64,000 bases of DNA from Reyranella sp. (GCA_030684475.1 JAUXWB010000156.1:19592-83591), one strand, 5' to 3'. Positions 10,701 to 20,162 are shown, counted from the first letter of the stretch. The notes: a model not told the origin generated them from the sequence alone. A program made the numbers and translations.

Positions 10701-11319
10701 CTTCGCCCTCTTCGCGCTGACCAGCGTATGGAACGAGCGCGATACTCTTCTTCACATGGTCGAGCAGGTCAGAACGCCGGCTGATGGGCCAGTATATGGC
10801 GAATACGCCTGGAACTTCGATCGCTGCCTCGATATGGCCGAGATCGCAAAGGGACGGGGCAGGATCCTTCCCGTGAACGCGACGGAACAGGCCATTCCCT
10901 GCTACGCGCCGATCGGTCTTCCCCGCGGCACCTTCGTCCATCACTACAATTCGCTCCTCGCGCCCCACTACATGCTGGTGCTGTACGGATCTCCCGACGA
11001 GCTCGAAACGTTCTATCGCGCAAATAACGTGAACTTCTTCTATTTCGACCGGCAGGAACGCGACTATATTTGGGGGCACGGCTTCAGCAGCCTGTTCGAG
11101 TCCGCAAGCCTGGAGCGCCGGTTCGACGTTGCGCACGAGGCGAAGGACTATTTTCTTCTCACCTGGCGGGGACAGGGCCAGCGGCCGGTAGACGCGAAAG
11201 TCGCCGACGAGCTGGCGCGGCTCCAGCCGATCAAGATCAAGAACTGGCCCCTCGCCGAAGAGGCGTACGAACGGCTCAGGCAAGAACTTCTGGACTCTCC
11301 AAAAGCAAAAGCGAACTGA
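7747..11319 (+). CDS. GT2 glycosyltransferase fused to a long multi-TM region
   Basis: ALTIVVPALNEAAAIRQVVEGL...AINDGSTDDT...TVVPGDGAYP (GT2), followed by ~900 aa rich in TM segments; overlaps the upstream gene by 14 bp. Confidence 0.8.
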   Translation: MKSVRPLDRESAQDKPAEIECRFERALTIVVPALNEAAAIRQVVEGLERVAAECLDRFEIVAINDGSTDDTGTILDALKKKIPELTVVHHAQRQGVGTGFRAGLALATTPFITVVPGDGAYPPQNLQTAFRMVGSARHIGSMRTNQLSARGSFRSVYSWAYKFGIGWLLQLPVSDLHSLHIYAVDSLRRSRLTQDGYLYGIEALSAADIDPHDLRETEVTLAPDRDRANRSLRFSTVLDLLSALGGLSDRLFAGLKARGLLAFLAAYSLVWVLVCLQFSETPHLQDLVPRSSWSYLTATLATLPAIVLIPLTFGLLLLSLFDRKNNIPRPSDDHILLSIIAGTAALIPLGTLLGAAGLLRPAILVPACLAVVWFGLLRHPGALLSFFDYVLLRGTATRTSIVLIRVAVLCALLLVLIGQALPVDVWMTDVMQIYYAFLARVKAAGNFWIDPSAPDLSNFLIGRGNGLHLIFAAMFHPYIGGLISFAYVCGILLIVRRTGTLLLDGTLGKQADLRESAWVAALDLLVLATLMSALLRIEFAKYHLQLGFLIAAGLYLLVLQLHRGTSTGAKALLVTAITLAVVLPLILPQHIIFSGILLGAAAATGLLYRDWKLASTAVSLGVIAGLACLLSLTVNYAHVGIPELFPTSIFARFADVERYGQLSSFEVWRYIFLAQNLNDQAIEIGPRTAERLMTFLHGTLVNAMLLGSAELREWVLQWVDYHWKWLAADPWFAVACLSPLILVTLIVLYKPRAQILPVTIAVLLLTAPVAYIAGQWPSVFVIAAPVALYAILSARVAAHIAAAFARPATLVNERSENDGGMSFTGRVLLALMFVWLGMGLLYALVPGESINRMFLAFAPLTSVLVVLLVCVCARLFLNARSTAMALTRNTGHPDRFKVANPAQVVTGLIICAAVPAVLIGVPAAQLGVGTPFAALSIAVHMLIVALAGASLYGLLRSAPGSFKGLSLSRWASLDMRFVSRAVAAAFALFALTSVWNERDTLLHMVEQVRTPADGPVYGEYAWNFDRCLDMAEIAKGRGRILPVNATEQAIPCYAPIGLPRGTFVHHYNSLLAPHYMLVLYGSPDELETFYRANNVNFFYFDRQERDYIWGHGFSSLFESASLERRFDVAHEAKDYFLLTWRGQGQRPVDAKVADELARLQPIKIKNWPLAEEAYERLRQELLDSPKAKAN

Positions 11320-11461
11320 GCGTCGACTCTACGGCTCAAGCCGAACGTTTGGCTCCCTTCATCATCTCCCGTCAGTTCTCTTCATGGTGCCGCTCAATTC
11401 TCGCGCATGGTCGCCGCGACGGACAGATTGTCGGCAACCCATCTTCGAGTATTGTCGTCGA

Positions 11462-12679
11462 ATGACCGTCGACCAAGCAGTGTTTCTCGTCGGAGGACTC
11501 GGCACGCGCCTGGGCAGCCTTACGGCCCACAGCGCCAAGCCCGTTCTCGACGTTGCCGGCAAGCCATTCGTGGAACACCTGCTCGGCGAGGCGAACCGAT
11601 TCGGCTTTCGGAAGGCCCTGCTGCTTTGCGGCCATCGGGCGGCGGACCTTCGCGCTGCCTATGACGGGAGGAGATTTGGTGACTTGAAGGTCGAGGTTGC
11701 GGTCGAAGCCGAGCCGGCTGGCACTGCGGGCGCGCTTGCGTTATCGGCCGACAGGCTGGACGAAGTCTTTCTCCTCGCCAACGGAGACTCCTTCTTCGAT
11801 TTCAACTGGCTCGCCCTCCTCCCGTCCCTCGAGCGTGACGACTGGACCATGCATGCCGCGCTGGCGCTCGGCGTACCCGGCGGCCGGTACGGCCGCGTGG
11901 AGCTCGAGGGGGACCGCATCTCCCGCTTCCTGCCCAAGGGCGAAGGCGACCTGCCGATCAATGCCGGAATCTATCTCGTGCGCCGCCGCCTGCTGGACCG
12001 CATCCAGGCTGTGCCCTGCTCGCTCGAGAACGACATCCTGCCGGCCCTGGCGGCGGAGGGCGGGCTGCTGGGTCGCCCTGTGGAAGGTGCCTTCATCGAT
12101 ATCGGCATTCCCGAGGATTTCGAGCGCGCGCAGTCAGCCCTGCCGATGTTCCTGCGGCGCCCCGCCGTCTTCCTCGACCGCGACGGCGTGCTGAACCACG
12201 ACGACAATTACGTGCACCGGCCCGACCAGGTCCGTTGGACCGATGGCGCCATCGAGGCGGTGCGGTGGCTGAACGATGCGGGCCACTACGTGTTCGTCGT
12301 CACCAACCAGGCGGGCGTGGCGCGCGGCCTCTACGGCGAAGAGGACGTCCTCAGGCTGCACGGCTGGATGCAAAGCGAACTGCGGCGCGTCGGGGCGCAT
12401 ATCGACGGCTTTGAATACTGTCCCTACCACCCCGAGGGCACCGTCGAGGCCTACCGGCGCGTCTCGGAGTTCCGCAAACCCGGTCCCGGCATGATCCTGA
12501 AACTCAAGCAGGCTTGGGCGATCGACGAGGCGAGGTCTTTCCTGATCGGCGACCGGGAGAGCGATCTCCAGGCCGCCGCTGCGGCAGGCATTCCCGGTCA
12601 CCTGTTCACCGGCGGCAACCTGTTCGACTTCGTCAGGCCCCGCGTGCCGGCGCGACGAAGAAATCCCGCCGCCGGTTGA
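11462..12679 (+). CDS. fused sugar nucleotidyltransferase (HddC-like) and HAD-IIIA heptose bisphosphate phosphatase (GmhB-like)
   Basis: N-term MTVDQAVFLVGGLGTRLGSLTAHSAKPVLDVAGKPFVEHLL; C-term PAVFLDRDGVLNHDDNYVHRPDQVRWTDGAIEAVRWLNDAGHYVFVVTNQAGVARGLY...YCPYHPEG. Confidence 0.85.
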   Translation: MTVDQAVFLVGGLGTRLGSLTAHSAKPVLDVAGKPFVEHLLGEANRFGFRKALLLCGHRAADLRAAYDGRRFGDLKVEVAVEAEPAGTAGALALSADRLDEVFLLANGDSFFDFNWLALLPSLERDDWTMHAALALGVPGGRYGRVELEGDRISRFLPKGEGDLPINAGIYLVRRRLLDRIQAVPCSLENDILPALAAEGGLLGRPVEGAFIDIGIPEDFERAQSALPMFLRRPAVFLDRDGVLNHDDNYVHRPDQVRWTDGAIEAVRWLNDAGHYVFVVTNQAGVARGLYGEEDVLRLHGWMQSELRRVGAHIDGFEYCPYHPEGTVEAYRRVSEFRKPGPGMILKLKQAWAIDEARSFLIGDRESDLQAAAAAGIPGHLFTGGNLFDFVRPRVPARRRNPAAG

Positions 12680-13607
12680 TCGCCAGGACGGCCTCCACTG
12701 CCTCCGGCGACAACGGCCCGAGGGTACCCGCCAGGGCGTTCGTTTCGGCCTCTCCGGGGCGCAGGATGCCCGGAATGGTCGTGGAGACCGCCGGGAAGGA
12801 CAGGCAAAAGCGCAAGGCTGCCACTGCCCCTTCCCGCCCTGGCTTGGCCTGGGTGGCCGCCAGAAGGTCGCGCGCGCCGTCGATCCAATTGTCGAGCTGA
12901 GCGCGCGGCCAGGCGCGTCGGTGGTCGCCCGGAGCGAAAGACGTGCTGCGGTCGATGGTGCCCGAGAGGAAGCCGAAGCAAAGAGGGGTCCGGGCGACGA
13001 AGGCGGCCTGGTGCTCTGCCAGAGCGTCCAACAGGCCGGACGTCAGCGCCCGCACGTCCATCATGTTGAAGTTCGCCTGGATGACCGCCATCCCGGCCAT
13101 TTGCAGGGCCTCCAGGGCCGTCTGAGGGGTCTTGGCCGAAATTCCCCACGCCCGAACCTTCCCGACCTCCAGAAGGCGCTCCAGGGTCTGCCGGACGTCG
13201 TTCGAGGCCAGGACCTCGGAGGGCGGATTGTGGAGCTGCAGGACGTCCAGATAGTCCGTCTGCAGGCGTCTCAAACTTGCTTCCGTCGATCGTTGGAGAG
13301 CGGCAGGGGAAAAATCAGGCGCCCGGGTCCAGTCGTCATAGCCGGCCTTGGTAGCGACGACGACGTGTTGCCTTCGCCCGGCGAGCGCCCGACCGATCAG
13401 TTCCTCGCTGTGCCCGGCGCCGTAAGCAGGTGAGGTGTCGAAGAAGGTGATGCCGCAGTCGAGTGCCCGGTGGAGGGCCGCCAACGATTGGCCATCGTCG
13501 GTCTCGCCGTAGGAGGTTTCGCCGGCACTACGACCGCCGATCCCCCACGCACCGAAGCCGACCTCAGAGACAAGGATCCCGGTGCGACCCAGGCTGCGAT
13601 AGCGCAT
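12633..13607 (-). CDS. aldo/keto reductase
   Basis: MRYRSLGRTGILVSEVGFGAWGIGG...ALDCGITFFDTSPAYGAGHSEELIGRAL. Confidence 0.9.
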   Translation of the reverse strand: MRYRSLGRTGILVSEVGFGAWGIGGRSAGETSYGETDDGQSLAALHRALDCGITFFDTSPAYGAGHSEELIGRALAGRRQHVVVATKAGYDDWTRAPDFSPAALQRSTEASLRRLQTDYLDVLQLHNPPSEVLASNDVRQTLERLLEVGKVRAWGISAKTPQTALEALQMAGMAVIQANFNMMDVRALTSGLLDALAEHQAAFVARTPLCFGFLSGTIDRSTSFAPGDHRRAWPRAQLDNWIDGARDLLAATQAKPGREGAVAALRFCLSFPAVSTTIPGILRPGEAETNALAGTLGPLSPEAVEAVLAINRRRDFFVAPARGA

Positions 13608-13619
13608 CTGCGGCCGCGT

Positions 13620-15725
13620 TCAGTAGTGCCCGGCCAACTCGGGCGTGATCTCGAGAGCGCGCGGAGAGTAGAGATACGCACCCTTCTTGTTGCCCCACCA
13701 GACGATCTCGCGGCACCATTTCTGGAAATCGTCATAGGGCTTGCTGGTGCGGTCGATTTCGACCACCAGAGGCATCTTGCGAAGCAAGGCCGGCTCGCCG
13801 CCCCTCACCTTGTTCCAATAGTCGAGCAGATCGTAGTTGAGCTTCACCTTCACATCGGCCCGCGCGAAAGGCTGATGCACCAGGGCATGGTTGAGGCGAA
13901 CGGCCTCCTCCACGACCTCGACCGGCAGGCCGGAACTCCTCGCCCGCACGGTGTCGGTCAAAAGCTCGCCCGCCTCCCTGTAGAAGGCGTCGAACCTTCC
14001 TTCGGCCGTCAGCTTGACGAAAATATACTCATCCGCCGGCCAGAAGATGTTGAGATACTCCTTCGAGAAGACGTACTCCGAGCCACCCTTCTGGATCGAC
14101 CGGGCCTCGCTTTCGAAGAAGGCATTGATCTCCGCGATCATCGGGAAGCGCCTGGGATCGGCGGCCATGAAGGCCTCGATCATGTCCCGGTAGGAAATGC
14201 CGGAAATGCCGTGCGCCAGAATGAGGGGAATCTGGAAAAGCTTGTCGAAGTGCAGCAGCGCGGTCATCCAGCAGAAGGTGCGAGTACGCCGCCAATCGTC
14301 GAGTGGCGTCGCCGCTGTCGCGATCACCAGGTCCTGGACTTCCGGCACATCGTCGTCGAGTTCGACCCGTTCGCCGTGGATGTTGATGATCTTTGATTCG
14401 ACCGTGACCATGCCGTACTTCGCCTGATAGGCCGGATCGCCCATCTCGGCGTTGGGCAGGATCGACAGGTTGTTGAACTGGATGCGGTTGTGCTGGCCGT
14501 TTTCCATCAGCAGGTCGACGCCCCTGACGAACGACTCGTAGGTCTCGCCGGGCAGGCCCAGGATCAGGTCCGAGTAGGTCTCGACCTTGTCGCGTGTGAA
14601 ACGGCGCTGCAGCTCCATGTAGGTGCCGAGCGAGATGTTGTCGCGCTTGATCGCCTCCAGGGTCGGCATGTCGACGCTCTGCATGGAGAGCGCCACCCCC
14701 TTGTTGAGGCCGGCGTCCGAGAGAATCTTCTGCGTCTCGTAGGCACGCTCGGTGGCGTTCTTGGTGTTCTGCACCGAGAGCGCCACCGGATAGCCGGTCT
14801 GCTTTTTGATGCCGGCGACGTAGTTGGCGATGTCGACGTCGCGCTTCTGGATGCCGAAGTTGGCGTCGCAGCAGAATATGTATTCGATCTTCTTTTCGGC
14901 GAACCAGTCGACCTCGCGGAACAGGCGCTCTTCGCCGAACTTCGTCACCTTGGCGGCCGTCGCCGAGCCCCAGTCGCAGAAGGTGCAGCGGAACGGGCAG
15001 CCGCGGTTGGTTTCCCACAGGCCGATCCAGCTTTCCTCCCGATTGGCCGCCATGATCTCGTCGAAGGCACCTTCGAGGAAGGGCGACGGGATTTCGTCGA
15101 GATCACGCACGCGATCGATGTTCTTGGTCCGGACGAAGGTGCCGTCCGGCTTCACCATGCTGATCCCCGGGATCGTCTCCCAGCTTGCCCGATCGTGGAA
15201 GGTCTCGAGAAGCTTCAGGAACGTGCGCTCGCCCTCGTTGTGGACGGCGAGATCGATCTGCGGATTGGCCCGCATGAACGATTCAGACTGGTCCGGCACG
15301 TGCGGCCCGCCGAAGATCACGACGATACCGGGCTTCAAGGCTTTCAGCCGGCGCGCGATCTCGAGCGAAATTCTGCCGTTCCAGACGTAGGTGCTGAAGC
15401 CGACGATGTCGGCGTCCTTCATCGCCTCGACCGCATCCGCGATACGCACGCGCTTGTAGAGCGGCGGCAGGAAGCGATACCGGCCGGGCTCGGGCGCAAA
15501 CTTCTGCACATAGGTCTGCAGCAATGCGACCGAATAGGGTAGATAGTTCTGCCCCGAAAACGAGTTGTTGATCTGGACCAAGCCGACCGTCAGCGCCCCG
15601 GTGGAGGGCGCCGCCTGCGCGATGGATCCTGCGGCTTGTGGCGTCGACATTCGCTGCGCCTCGTGGCCCTCCGTCCCCTCGTCGGCGAGGCTTGCTAGAC
15701 CGATGACAGGCTGGAATTGAATCAC
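13620..15725 (-). CDS. B12-binding domain radical SAM protein
   Basis: N-terminal B12-binding-like region (DIVGFSTYVWNG...VVIFGGPHVPDQ) and radical SAM CxxxCxxC motif in NRGCPFRCTFCDWGSA. Likely start near residue 26. Confidence 0.88.
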   Translation of the reverse strand: MIQFQPVIGLASLADEGTEGHEAQRMSTPQAAGSIAQAAPSTGALTVGLVQINNSFSGQNYLPYSVALLQTYVQKFAPEPGRYRFLPPLYKRVRIADAVEAMKDADIVGFSTYVWNGRISLEIARRLKALKPGIVVIFGGPHVPDQSESFMRANPQIDLAVHNEGERTFLKLLETFHDRASWETIPGISMVKPDGTFVRTKNIDRVRDLDEIPSPFLEGAFDEIMAANREESWIGLWETNRGCPFRCTFCDWGSATAAKVTKFGEERLFREVDWFAEKKIEYIFCCDANFGIQKRDVDIANYVAGIKKQTGYPVALSVQNTKNATERAYETQKILSDAGLNKGVALSMQSVDMPTLEAIKRDNISLGTYMELQRRFTRDKVETYSDLILGLPGETYESFVRGVDLLMENGQHNRIQFNNLSILPNAEMGDPAYQAKYGMVTVESKIINIHGERVELDDDVPEVQDLVIATAATPLDDWRRTRTFCWMTALLHFDKLFQIPLILAHGISGISYRDMIEAFMAADPRRFPMIAEINAFFESEARSIQKGGSEYVFSKEYLNIFWPADEYIFVKLTAEGRFDAFYREAGELLTDTVRARSSGLPVEVVEEAVRLNHALVHQPFARADVKVKLNYDLLDYWNKVRGGEPALLRKMPLVVEIDRTSKPYDDFQKWCREIVWWGNKKGAYLYSPRALEITPELAGHY

Positions 15726-15824
15726 TCAGACAGGTAGAGCGCCACTCTTCGCAATGCAATAGGATTAAAGCTCATAATACCCTGAATTGGCAGGGAATAT
15801 TGAAAGAAGCGCCATGGGGACGGG

Positions 15825-16793
15825 ATGACTCTCGCCGGCAAAAAGGTCCTGATTGCGGGTGGGTCGGGCTTCCTGGGGACGAATCTGGCCCTGAGGCTGG
15901 CAGACTTGGGAGCCCGGCTACGGCTCACCATCCACCGCAATCCGCTCCAGGCGGCCTTTCCCGGCGCCGAAGTACTCGAGGTCGACCTGCGCCGGCCCGA
16001 GGATTGTGCCCGCGCAACCGAGGGCATGGACGCCGTCTTCATCTGCTCGGCCCATACCTCAGGCGCCGGAGTCATCCGGACAACCCCGCTTGTCCACATC
16101 ACGCCCAATGTCCTGATCAACACGCTGCTCCTCGAGGCAGCCTACGAGGCCCGGGTCGGGAAGGTCTGCTTCCTGTCCAGCGGGGCAGCCTATCCCGGCA
16201 CCGGCGACCGGCCAGTCACCGAGGCCGAAATGTTCGAGGGCGACCCCGAGGAAGTCTACTTCCACGCCGGCTGGATGAAGCGCTACGCCGAAATCCTGTG
16301 CCGGACCTATGCCGAGAAGATTTCCAACCCAATGCAGACCGTGGTCGTACGTCCGTCCAACGTCTACGGGCCCTACGACAAGTTCGACTTCGCCGTCAGC
16401 CATGTGACGGCCGCACTCCTTAGGCGGGTCGTCGAGCGGCAATCGCCGCTCGAAGTCTGGGGCACCGGCGACGATATCCGCGACCTGATCTACGTCGACG
16501 ACTTCGTCGACGGGGTGATCGCGGCCGTGGCCACCGATCTACCGTTCCTCGCCGTGAATATCTGTGCCGGTCGCGGCTACGCGGTCCGGCAAGTACTGGC
16601 GACGCTGCTGGAGGTGGATGGCTTCGGCGACGCCCAGGTCACGTTCGATCGATCAAGGCCCAGCACCGTACCGGTACGGCTGATGGACAACGGTCTTGCC
16701 CGCGCGCTCCTGGGATTCGAGGCACAAGTACCGCTTGCCGAAGGTCTCAGGCGGACGCTTGCCTGGTACCGGGCCAACAAGGCCGGGCATTAA
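15825..16793 (+). CDS. NAD-dependent epimerase/dehydratase (extended SDR)
   Basis: KKVLIAGGSGFLGTNLALRLADLG; VVVRPSNVYGPYDKFD; DLIYVDDFVDGVI. Confidence 0.88.
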   Translation: MTLAGKKVLIAGGSGFLGTNLALRLADLGARLRLTIHRNPLQAAFPGAEVLEVDLRRPEDCARATEGMDAVFICSAHTSGAGVIRTTPLVHITPNVLINTLLLEAAYEARVGKVCFLSSGAAYPGTGDRPVTEAEMFEGDPEEVYFHAGWMKRYAEILCRTYAEKISNPMQTVVVRPSNVYGPYDKFDFAVSHVTAALLRRVVERQSPLEVWGTGDDIRDLIYVDDFVDGVIAAVATDLPFLAVNICAGRGYAVRQVLATLLEVDGFGDAQVTFDRSRPSTVPVRLMDNGLARALLGFEAQVPLAEGLRRTLAWYRANKAGH

Positions 16794-16796
16794 CGC

Positions 16797-17885
16797 CTAG
16801 AATGGCCCTCTGAAGCGCTTGTATCCTTCGGTCATCGAGCGCTCGACCGGCAATTCGATGCCATGCGCAGCACCACGGACCTGCGTCAGGATCGCATCGA
16901 CGGTCTCGTGCTGGCTCGGATAGTAGATATCCTCGAGGCTCTTGGCGGTCGGGCAGGGCGCCGTCGCCATGCCCAGCATAGCCGGCGGCTGGCGCAGGAC
17001 GGTCGGGTCGCGCAGCATGAGTTGTCGGCAAACCTCGGCGGCGACACCGTACTCGAGCCAAGACGTATCCGCGATCACGAGCTTGCCGGTCTTGCGGACG
17101 CTGTTCGCAACAAGATCCCAGTCGGGATGGCTGATCGAGTTGAGGTCGATGATCTCAACATCGATACCCACCTTGTTCGACACGTACTGTGCCGCCCGCA
17201 TCGCCTCGAGCACCATGACCGATGTCGCCACCACGGTCACGTCGCGACCCTCGCGGGCGACATAGCTCGTGAGCGGGATCGGCTTTGCCGAAGCCGACAC
17301 CGAGAAGTCGAGATTGTAGAGCAGGCGATGCTCGATGCTGACCACCGGCCCGGGATGGCGGTTGATGATCTGCGGGTACATGTCGACGATCGCCTGGCTG
17401 GTCGACGGCATGACGACTGTCAGGCCTGGATAGTGGGCGAAGGTCGCCTGCGGGCTCTGCGAGTGCTGTGCGCCCTGCCCCCAGCTCCGGCCGACGATCA
17501 CGCGAATCAGCATGGGGCACGACATGATGCCGCCGAACATGTAGCGATACTTCGAGGCCAGATTGATAATCTGATTCATGGCCAGAAAGGCGAAGTCGGC
17601 ACGGATGTGCGTCGTGATCGGATAATCCCCGACCAGAGAAGCGCCGATCGCCACCCCGGTCATGCCCTCTTCCATAAGGGGCACATCGAACACGCGCTTT
17701 GCGCCATATTTGTCGGCGAGCCCGGTCGTCGAACCGAAGATGCCTTTGAAGTCGTCGACTCCCTGCCCCATGATGAACGTGTTGGGGTGCGCCGCCAATG
17801 CGCCGTCCATCGTCTCCAGAAGCGCCCCGGCGTAAGACAGGACACGTGACTGGGTCGGCTGATGCTTCTTCGCAGTGACACTCAT
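16797..17885 (-). CDS. TPP-dependent alpha-ketoacid dehydrogenase E1 beta-like subunit (copy 1)
   Basis: KRVFDVPLMEEGMTGVAIGASL...VGRSWGQGAQHSQS...HPGPVVSIEHRLLY; PCPTAKSLEDIYYP. Confidence 0.88.
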   Translation of the reverse strand: MSVTAKKHQPTQSRVLSYAGALLETMDGALAAHPNTFIMGQGVDDFKGIFGSTTGLADKYGAKRVFDVPLMEEGMTGVAIGASLVGDYPITTHIRADFAFLAMNQIINLASKYRYMFGGIMSCPMLIRVIVGRSWGQGAQHSQSPQATFAHYPGLTVVMPSTSQAIVDMYPQIINRHPGPVVSIEHRLLYNLDFSVSASAKPIPLTSYVAREGRDVTVVATSVMVLEAMRAAQYVSNKVGIDVEIIDLNSISHPDWDLVANSVRKTGKLVIADTSWLEYGVAAEVCRQLMLRDPTVLRQPPAMLGMATAPCPTAKSLEDIYYPSQHETVDAILTQVRGAAHGIELPVERSMTEGYKRFRGPF

Positions 17886-17900
17886 GCTCCGGGCCTCGGA

Positions 17901-18932
17901 TCAAATGACGTCGGTCAGCAGTTCGGTGCGGCCCGGCGCGGGACTGCGCTCGGCGAAGTCGACCGCAGCAGCGATTTCCCGTTCGATTTCGGGGGTGAGC
18001 TCCTCGACCAGCGTCCGGTCGAGAATCAGTGGATCGCGCGCCTTCCAGGCATCGATGCTGTCGGCGCTGCGATAGCCGAAATGGAAGTCATCGCCGACGC
18101 CGACATGTTCCTTGTATCGCCCCGTGGCGATCTCGAGCACGAAGGGCTTGCCTGTCCGGACGACGGCGAGCGCGTCCAGCGTCGCCTGCCGGACGGCCAA
18201 CATGTCCCAGCCCTCCTCGACCCGGCGCGACTCGATACCGAAAGTTGCCGCGTGCTCGGGCAGGCGGTAGGCCTGCCGGACATGCCTGAAGCTGTGGACG
18301 GCGAGCCCGTTATCCTCGCAGATGAAGAGCACCGGCACCTTCGTCAGGGACGCAAAATTCAGGCTCTCGTGATAAACGCCCTCCTCGGTGGCGCCATCGC
18401 CGAACACAGCGACGGCAACCCGCGAGCTGCCCGTGCGCTTGAAGGAGAGCGCGGCCCCGACGGCGTGTGGAATGGTGCTGGCTACGACGGCAGACGAACC
18501 CATAAGCCCCACCTCGGGAGCAGAGAGATGCATGGAGCCGGCCTTGCCCTTGGAAATGCCGCCGAGGCGCCCGTAAAGTTCCGCAAACATCGCATTGAGC
18601 GGGCCGCCCTTGGCGACATAAAAGCCATGCGACCGATAGGTCGCGAACACCAGGTCGTCGGACTTGAGCGCGTCGCAGACGCCGACGGCGACGGCTTCCT
18701 GTCCAATCGACAGATGGACCGGGCTCTGGATGCGATCCGAGGGATAGAGCTCGATAACGCGCTCTTCGACCAATCGAATCAGGAGGGCGGTCCGGAAGAG
18801 GCGGCGATAGAGGTTATTCGTCTGCAAGAGTTGGCGCTCCCGGTTGGCGGCAGGAGTTACTAAAGTAACATATTCCGACTGGCAATCGCGCTGGCGTTCG
18901 GCGTGGCCTCGCCGCATCCAATTGGAATCCAT
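17901..18932 (-). CDS. TPP-dependent dehydrogenase E1 alpha-like subunit (copy 1)
   Basis: HLSIGQEAVAVGVCDALKSDDLVFATYRSHGFYVAKG...GDGATEEGVYHESLNFASLTKVPVLFICEDNGLAVHS. Confidence 0.88.
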   Translation of the reverse strand: MDSNWMRRGHAERQRDCQSEYVTLVTPAANRERQLLQTNNLYRRLFRTALLIRLVEERVIELYPSDRIQSPVHLSIGQEAVAVGVCDALKSDDLVFATYRSHGFYVAKGGPLNAMFAELYGRLGGISKGKAGSMHLSAPEVGLMGSSAVVASTIPHAVGAALSFKRTGSSRVAVAVFGDGATEEGVYHESLNFASLTKVPVLFICEDNGLAVHSFRHVRQAYRLPEHAATFGIESRRVEEGWDMLAVRQATLDALAVVRTGKPFVLEIATGRYKEHVGVGDDFHFGYRSADSIDAWKARDPLILDRTLVEELTPEIEREIAAAVDFAERSPAPGRTELLTDVI

Positions 18933-18964
18933 GACCGACTTGGGGTAGTAGGAAAGGCCCCTTC

Positions 18965-20152
18965 ATGTTCCGGCAGAAGCAGTTGCAGCCGTGGATGGAT
19001 GCGCATGCACTGCCAAGGACAGAAAGCGGAATGACGACCGAGTTCGCAAAGATTGTCGCAGCGGCATTGCAGCGCGAACAGTTCACCTTGCTCGATCTCG
19101 GCTGCTCTGGTGGCATCGATCCCGCCTGGCGCGTCTTCGGCAACCGGTTCCGGGCGCTGGGCATAGATGCCAGCGCCTACGAGTGCCACCGCCTGGTCGG
19201 CCTGGAACAGCATCCTCATGTGCACTATCGCGCGGCCTTCGTTCGCATGCTGCCGGACCATCCTGCCTACCGCGACTTCGTCGGGAAGCCGTTCAGCACA
19301 CATCATCCATTCAAACGCACCAACGCACACCGCACTGTTCGCCTGCTGGACGAAACGATCGAAGGGGGATCCTCGGAAGACAAGTTGCTATTCAATCAAT
19401 GGGCGCATACCGAGCTCGCGAACGAGGCGGAGCCGATCAGCGTGGAGATAGCGCTCGCCGAGCGGAAGTGGGACGACGTCGACTTCATCAAGATCGATAT
19501 CGACAACGCCGACTTCGAGGTCCTGACAGCCATCGCTGACAACCTGGCGGAATGGAAGGTCCTAGGCACGAAACTCGAGGTCAATTTCTTTGGCGGCACG
19601 ACCCCGACGGAAGCGACATTCCACAACACCGATCGCGTCATGCGCAACAAGGGCTTTACCCTCGTTGGCCTGGAGCCGCGGAGCTATTCCATGAGCCCGT
19701 TGCCAGCGAGATATGTCAACACGGTAGCCGCTCAAACACATACAGGCCGCGTGTTCCAGGCCGATGCGTACTACGTCCTGGATCTGGCTTCGGACGACGA
19801 CCGGGCTATTGCCCATTCAATGTCGGATGAGAAGCTGGCCAAGCTCGCTGCGATATTTTCGATCTGCAATCAGCCGGACTCCGCCGCCGAACTGATGATT
19901 TTGTTTCGAGATCTCTTCAGCACGCTGCTCGATGTAGAACAAGCTCTCGATCTGCTGGCTTTCCAGACCCAAGAAGATCGCGCCGAGAAGCGCGCCTACA
20001 AGGACTACATCAAGGAATTTGAGGCTGATTCACCCTACTTCTACCCGCGGCGAGAGCAGCATCTGGCCCCGGCGCCCGTTCGCGCGCTTACGCTTATCGA
20101 GCGGCTAAGGGCTGCATGGCAGGCATTCAGCCAGAAATTCGGCAGTTCCTAG
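18965..20152 (+). CDS. FkbM-like SAM-dependent methyltransferase
   Basis: FTLLDLGCSGGIDPAWRVFG; DDVDFIKIDIDNADFEVL. Confidence 0.75.
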   Translation: MFRQKQLQPWMDAHALPRTESGMTTEFAKIVAAALQREQFTLLDLGCSGGIDPAWRVFGNRFRALGIDASAYECHRLVGLEQHPHVHYRAAFVRMLPDHPAYRDFVGKPFSTHHPFKRTNAHRTVRLLDETIEGGSSEDKLLFNQWAHTELANEAEPISVEIALAERKWDDVDFIKIDIDNADFEVLTAIADNLAEWKVLGTKLEVNFFGGTTPTEATFHNTDRVMRNKGFTLVGLEPRSYSMSPLPARYVNTVAAQTHTGRVFQADAYYVLDLASDDDRAIAHSMSDEKLAKLAAIFSICNQPDSAAELMILFRDLFSTLLDVEQALDLLAFQTQEDRAEKRAYKDYIKEFEADSPYFYPRREQHLAPAPVRALTLIERLRAAWQAFSQKFGSS

Positions 20153-20162
20153 GGCGAACGTC

